DNA of 64,000 nt, from assembly GCA_030278955.1 (NCBI GenBank), contig JAOANR010000003.1, positions 50,130,902-50,194,901 on the forward strand. Reading direction: 5' to 3'. The notes under the pieces were generated by a model. That model did not search any database. It worked only from the letters and a program-made list of their open reading frames with translations, and was not told the DNA's origin. The stretch is from Hygrophila difformis (Eukaryota; Streptophyta; Magnoliopsida; Lamiales; Acanthaceae). Of this stretch, positions 59,516 to 64,000 are shown in pieces. The number at the start of each line of letters is the position of its first letter. Within the stretch, counting starts at the first letter, position 1. The translations under genes were made by a program, and so were the position numbers.

Positions 59516-60136
59516 GACAAAAGTCAGAAAAAGCAGAAGTGAACAGTGGCATGCAAACAGCGTGATCTCACCCTATTTCAGATCAAAAAACTATTCTAAG
59601 CTAAAAACAAACAAGAAACATTTAAAATATGGAAGAACATGCTTAAACAAAACTGGACAGAATTTCAAAATAAAGCATACATCCTAATCTAGGGATTGAC
59701 CACACATACACACAACATTATCCAATAATGCAAGCAGTAAGCATAAAAATAGCATAATGGGGGTCAAATGACCCCAAAATGAAAAAGAAAGCATAAATCC
59801 ATGGGGTGTGAGACCCATTTCATGTTTTGGGACACAAATGATGAATGTTTTCCCATATTATTTAGTGGGTATTGTTAATACCCATGATTTGGGTATTACA
59901 AACCCTAAAACAAGAGTTTAGAAAACAAAACATGATATAAAAGTGGCTACTTAACTACTGAAAACAGTAAAACATAAAGGCAAACACTAAACTAAACTAA
60001 TCTAAGGGCAAGAATTAAATAATACAAAAAAAAATTAAAACTAAACTAAACTACCTAAGAGAGAACTCCTACTGCTTGTCTTCAAGAGAGCTCTAATCAA
60101 CAAAATTTCAACCTCTAGCTCATGGGAAACACCTCA

Positions 60137-60144
60137 TATTTATA
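60137..60144 (-). promoter_or_regulatory. Candidate promoter TATA box in the 5' LTR
   Basis: TATAAATA on the minus strand, about 90 bp downstream of palindrome array 2 of this LTR, in the position expected for the start of the genomic transcript. Confidence 0.5.
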
Positions 60145-60229
60145 GAAGTGTAACCCTAAGCCCATGGGCCTTGATTCGAGCCCATTGTGTCTCAAGACAT
60201 CACACACATCACACTTTGTCTCGGAGCAT

Positions 60230-60466
60230 CAAGTTTGGTCGCGGAACACACTGCATGTGGCAAAGCTTCTCAACTGGGTCTTGTGTCTCTAATTGGGTGT
60301 CTTTGTCGCGGAGCATACCTTTGTCGCGGAACATGCCATCGCGACAAAGGACATCGCGACAAATGGGCTTGGCTGGTTTCCTTCTTCATCTGAGCTGCTT
60401 GGTCGCGGAACCCTCCTTTGTCGCGGAACCATGCATCGCGACAAAGGGGCTTCCGCGACAAAGGTG
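60230..60466. repeat. CpG palindrome array 2 in the right LTR
   Basis: Half-sites TTTGTCGCGGAAC/GGAGC and CGCGACAAAG in both orientations, nearly identical to 44945-45181. Confidence 0.88.
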
Positions 60467-60783
60467 TTCCTGGGCCTGCTGGATTGGGCCAGATGGGCCG
60501 AAAATGTTCTTTTTGTGGGTTTTTCTCTATTTTTCCCATCTTTTTCATTCCTTTTTCTTTTCATTTCTTTTTCTCATGTTTTTGGATTTTTCTAACATAA
60601 ATATGTAATAAAATTACATATTTATGCCTTTTTCACACCAGCTTATTATTTTTACAATTATGCATAAATCAGTCCAATTCAACTGTTTCCTTACTTAATG
60701 TAAGACCGGAATGCGATCAAATGCCCGTTTAAGACACGGAAATGGATTGAAAATAATGGTCATTTCTGGCCATTATCAATAAC

Positions 60784-62260
60784 TCCGAACATTCTTCATA
60801 ACAAATCAAAAACCAAAGAGTTCTTCTTAGCTCAAGGTGCAAAACTTTCAGGAAGATCTTCTAATTGAAGCTCCCCATTCAAATATAACCCATGCTCCTC
60901 CTTATTTATTTCAAGTTTTTTTTAAAACAACCTCTTTTCTTTTTCTCTATTTTTTTTTTGAAGGCATCCGAATTTCCAAAAGCCACCAAATCCAACTATC
61001 CGATACTTCCCAATCTCAACTCCTGAACCCCTGTCACGAACTGCTATTATCACTACCGCACACTTTTGTATATCGTACCCACCACCTTATCACACCCGAG
61101 TCAGAATTTCACCAACACAAGGAATTCAAAAGCGCATTCCTAAGAAGCTCCTTATCCCTCCGAAGTGCAAGGGTGAGAGAGAAGGCTTCAGGATAAAAGG
61201 AGAACATTTGGGTATAGAGATGGGATGAGGATAACTTCTTGCAATGATGAGAAAGAGGCATATGTTAAAGGGACAACATATGAAAAGAAAGATGGGATGG
61301 AGTGCACATTTAGGTTCAAGCAAGGTAAGTTAGAAGATAAAGGAGGTTGTGTGGGAGAAATAAAATCCAGACAGATAAATCCTAGTGCCCTAATCCTTCA
61401 ATTCACTGGGAATGAAAATATGCAAGCTCATAATGTGTGTGCAAGCAAGTTAAAGGATGTGGAATGATCACCTCAGATGTCAACTTTGCAATGGAAACCA
61501 AGTGATTCAGCAATCCAAGATCGGCCGATATGGATCCCAATCGAACCAGCAGCAGTGTCAGCATCATTTTAGTAGCAATCATCCTGAACTAAACCAAGAC
61601 CAGCCATACTGTGAACAAGTAGGACAGCAACAGCAGTACGCAACAACATCATCAGTATCCGCATCCATTAACAGCAACAGCAGCAGCGTCCGGAACCAAA
61701 AACCGCAGCAGCAACAGCAGCAGCAGCAACAACGTCAGTACACAATAACAGCAGCAGCATCCAGAACCAGCAACAACAGCAGCCTATTTCTCTCAACCGA
61801 GTAATGTGTCAGTTGTCTTGATATAACCATTTCAAAAAGAAGATCAGTCCACCTATGAGCTTTAGCCTCCAATCGCTTTGTGTGATAAAATACCTCAATG
61901 CTCTTTGACTTTGTTTCGATCACATTTTGTATAGTTAGGACCATCCCGTGTCTGTATCCATCATCAACCAACAGCTTTGGCTCACTTATCATCACCAGTA
62001 GCAACATCGACCTTTATATCTTTGAGTCTCCACAGCACCATTTTTGTTAACTCAAGGTATCCACCGCACCCAATAGCAGCAGCAGCAACACCTGAAACTA
62101 ATTAACACACAACAAAGAATGTATCAGCTACAATCAATCCACACACAAGAAGTTTAAAACTGGAAAACTCCCCTCCTGCTGCAAGGCTGCCACGCGTCTA
62201 TAATTCCTTTTCAACATTAGATCAACACCATCTTCAGATCTTACTCCAACCAAGGCACTC
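60784..62260. other. Flank between the Athila-like element and the L1, with CAG/CAA repeats
   Basis: No firm gene. Two short plus frames (61225-61467 and 61457-61804) are open, but the second is dominated by a Gln/Ser run from CAG, CAA and AGC repeats (about 61610-61795) and neither shows a known domain. Part may be the 3' UTR of the minus-strand L1 to the right; another CAGCAGCAGCAACA run occurs at about 62079. Confidence 0.4.
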
Positions 62261-64000
62261 TGTAGACCTAAGTAGTCACAACCACATTTCAATCTTTCCT
62301 TTACCTTTGGCACCACACCGCGCCCAGTAATCCGCCAATTCATTCCGCTCCCTCAAGATGTGCTGCACTCAAACTTCACCCCCCCCATCGTAACAATGCC
62401 ATAATCGGACCCATCATTGAGTGTAACCTCCATGGGATATCTTCTGGACAACTCATCCAACTTACAACATTAATCGAGTCACATTCAAAAATCAATTTAG
62501 GTAGTGGAAAACCTTGATCCCGGATTAAAGCGTTACACACCTGACTTATGGCTGAGACCTCCGCCTCAGTTGAATCTGCAAAGCCGATGCTATCCGACAA
62601 CACAAATATAATAATACCTTCATCATCTCTAACCACTCCCCCCACCCCAGCTGGCCCGGGATTCCCAAGAGAGGAACCATCCGTATTCACCTTCCACCAT
62701 CCTTCACATGGGCGTTCCCATACCAAGCTACCTCTCGGTTTCTTACCCCTCCCGGGTCTGTTCTCCGTCCATGCTCTTGAGAAAACCAGCTCACGACTTG
62801 CTAGAGTAATGCTCCCTCCTGGCAGCTCGGTTTGTCCCCAAAGACATGCTCGCCAACGGATTTCTTCCAATGCCAAGTTCTCATGAAATGGCTTGTTATT
62901 AAACACTGCTTCATTCCTAAGTTTCCATATCGTCCAAACTGTAGCTAGACCTGTCAATGCCCATCCACTACTGCATCCCGTTATCTTACTATTCCCAATC
63001 CACCACTTTATTAATTTCTCAACATCTCCAGGTATAGCCCAAACTATCCCGAACTCCCCAGCCACCTTATACCACACCTTTGCAACTGTTTCACATCCAC
63101 AAAACAAATGATCGATCGATTCAATCCCCTCCTCACATATTGGACACTGTGCATTAGAACCTTGGAGACACCCTCTCTTGACCAGTACCTCTCGGGTAGG
63201 TAGAGCACCATGTACTACTTTCCATATCATCAATTTAATCTTCATCGGGCACCTGATTTTCCATAGGATTCGCCAGAACTCGCTTTGATCTCCCACCTCA
63301 GCTCCCTCATCCCTTTCCCAAACAGACCTTGTTGTGAATCTTCCACTTCCTTCCTTTACCCATACCAGTTTATCGTTCAAGAATCTACATAATCTCTGAC
63401 TGTGTAACCTGACCATCATAGCATCCCATCCTTCGACCTCCCAGTCAAAAAGTGCTCGTCTCAACTTAATATCCCATTCCCATTCCAAACCATTCCATTT
63501 ACAATACTCTGCCACCTTTCCATTTTTATTCAAAGCCAAAGCAAATAATCTAGGGAACATTGTCTTCAAATTCAACCCACCTTCCGTCCACTTATCAAGC
63601 CAAAAATAGGCTGATAATCCACTACCAACCTGCACTCTAAATCCATCAGTTTGCCTTTCACTTCTAAATATCTCCCATGTATTACATATCCTACCCCACA
63701 CCGATCTATCAATTTTTGCTTCCGGTAACAACGTATTCGACCTACCATAATACTTTGCTTCAATAACCTCTTTCCAAAGCGACTTTTCAGTCCCAAACCT
63801 CCATCGCCATTTCAACAACAAAGCTATGTTCTGTTTAGTAGTACTACCAATTTGGAGACCTCCATCATCTTTGTGCGCTCCCATTGTGTCCCAATTGGCC
63901 ATGTGCATCTTTCAGTTGCCATCCCACTCGTTCCAAAAGAACCTTCTCTTGAGCTTTTCCAGTTTATCCGCTACTCCTTTTGGAATTTTGAATATTGATA
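62260..64000 (-). pseudogene. L1 LINE ORF2, C-terminal part, running off the window
   Basis: Minus strand. The frame enters at 64000, has a TGA near 63914 and is then open from 63908 to 62376. It shows the RT thumb/connection region (GGLQIGSTTKQNIALLLKW), the zinc-binding region (CPICEEGIESIDHLFCGC) and RNase H (KVNTDGSSLGNPGPAGVGG, ECDSINVVSWM). A frameshift in a G8 run (C8 at 62381-62388) displaces the end of RNase H, which is recognisable to about 62270 (LRERNELADYWAR). RT core and endonuclease lie outside the window. Confidence 0.88.

Larger units (their letters stand above)
40791..60778 (-). mobile_element. Athila-like Ty3/gypsy retrotransposon, 20 kb, with a captured gene
   Basis: The insertion is flanked by ATAAC (40786-40790 and 60779-60783). 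LTRs of 4704 bp (left) and 4742 bp (right) bound a minus-strand interior: primer site, gag-protease, RT-RNase H-integrase, then an F-box-like gene before the 3' LTR. The tRNA-Asp-type primer site, the CDLGSS protease and the extra gene region downstream of pol fit the Athila lineage. By eye the LTRs differ at under 1% of positions, apart from three indels of 7, 15 and 16 bp, so the insertion is young. The polyprotein nevertheless has three frameshifts and a stop. Confidence 0.93.
56037..60778 (-). repeat. 5' LTR of the Athila-like element (right)
   Basis: 4742 bp, 38 bp longer than the left LTR because of three indels (7 bp near 58866, 15 bp near 59195 and 16 bp near 59290), the last two each adding one palindrome half-site. 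Palindrome arrays at about 58973-59515 and 60230-60466; TATAAATA at 60137-60144 on the minus strand. Confidence 0.93.

Noticed and set aside
61457..61804. Glutamine-rich protein on the plus strand
   Set aside because: The frame is driven by CAG/CAA repeats and lacks a domain or supporting neighbours. It may be LINE 3' UTR in antisense.

Overview
The window is nuclear DNA of a flowering plant, most likely a eudicot. The evidence is an intron-containing plant beta-xylosidase gene, Ty1/copia and Ty3/gypsy LTR retrotransposons of plant-only lineages (Tork-like, Sirevirus, Athila-like), plant L1 LINEs, a tRNA-derived SINE, Stowaway-type MITEs and a Helitron end. No bacterial-style operons, rRNA or CRISPR are present. 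More than half of the sequence is mobile-element DNA; host genes lie in short islands.

Layout. 1-5045: a degenerate Ty1/copia element (+ strand), cut by the window start by about 11 bp. 5712-9936: a six-exon GH3 beta-xylosidase gene (- strand) whose TATA box sits beside a Stowaway-like MITE. 10074-13183: MITEs and a SINE. 13804-14240, 18139-19300 and 34838-35249: three two-exon genes (- strand) for small secreted proline-rich peptides with one shared architecture; the first and third lie in a recognisable segmental duplication. 14976-16960: remnant of a Ty3/gypsy element. 21570-31984: a complete but decayed Sirevirus (- strand, 10.4 kb, CACTC target duplication) with an env-like ORF. 32093-33885: a Helitron end and a helicase scrap. 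37778-38983: a 5'-truncated L1 with target duplication. 40791-60778: a 20-kb Athila-like Ty3/gypsy element (- strand) with 4.7-kb LTRs, ATAAC target duplications and a tRNA-Asp-type PBS. 62260-64000: another L1, running off the window.

Two things stand out. First, the Athila-like element carries, between pol and its 3' LTR, an apparently intact two-exon F-box-like gene with its own TATA motif. Unusual CpG-rich palindrome arrays (arms GTCGCGGAAC / GTTCCGCGAC) occur just upstream of that TATA and, in both LTRs, upstream of TATA motifs, so they look like a reused promoter module. Second, the three peptide genes share a signal-peptide exon, a phase-1 intron at the same place and a conserved C-terminus that ends exactly at the stop codon, the usual form of plant peptide-hormone precursors; two of them share an inverted W-box pair upstream. 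I do not recognise this peptide family.

All splice sites, lineage assignments and divergence figures were read by eye; no database search or alignment program was run.
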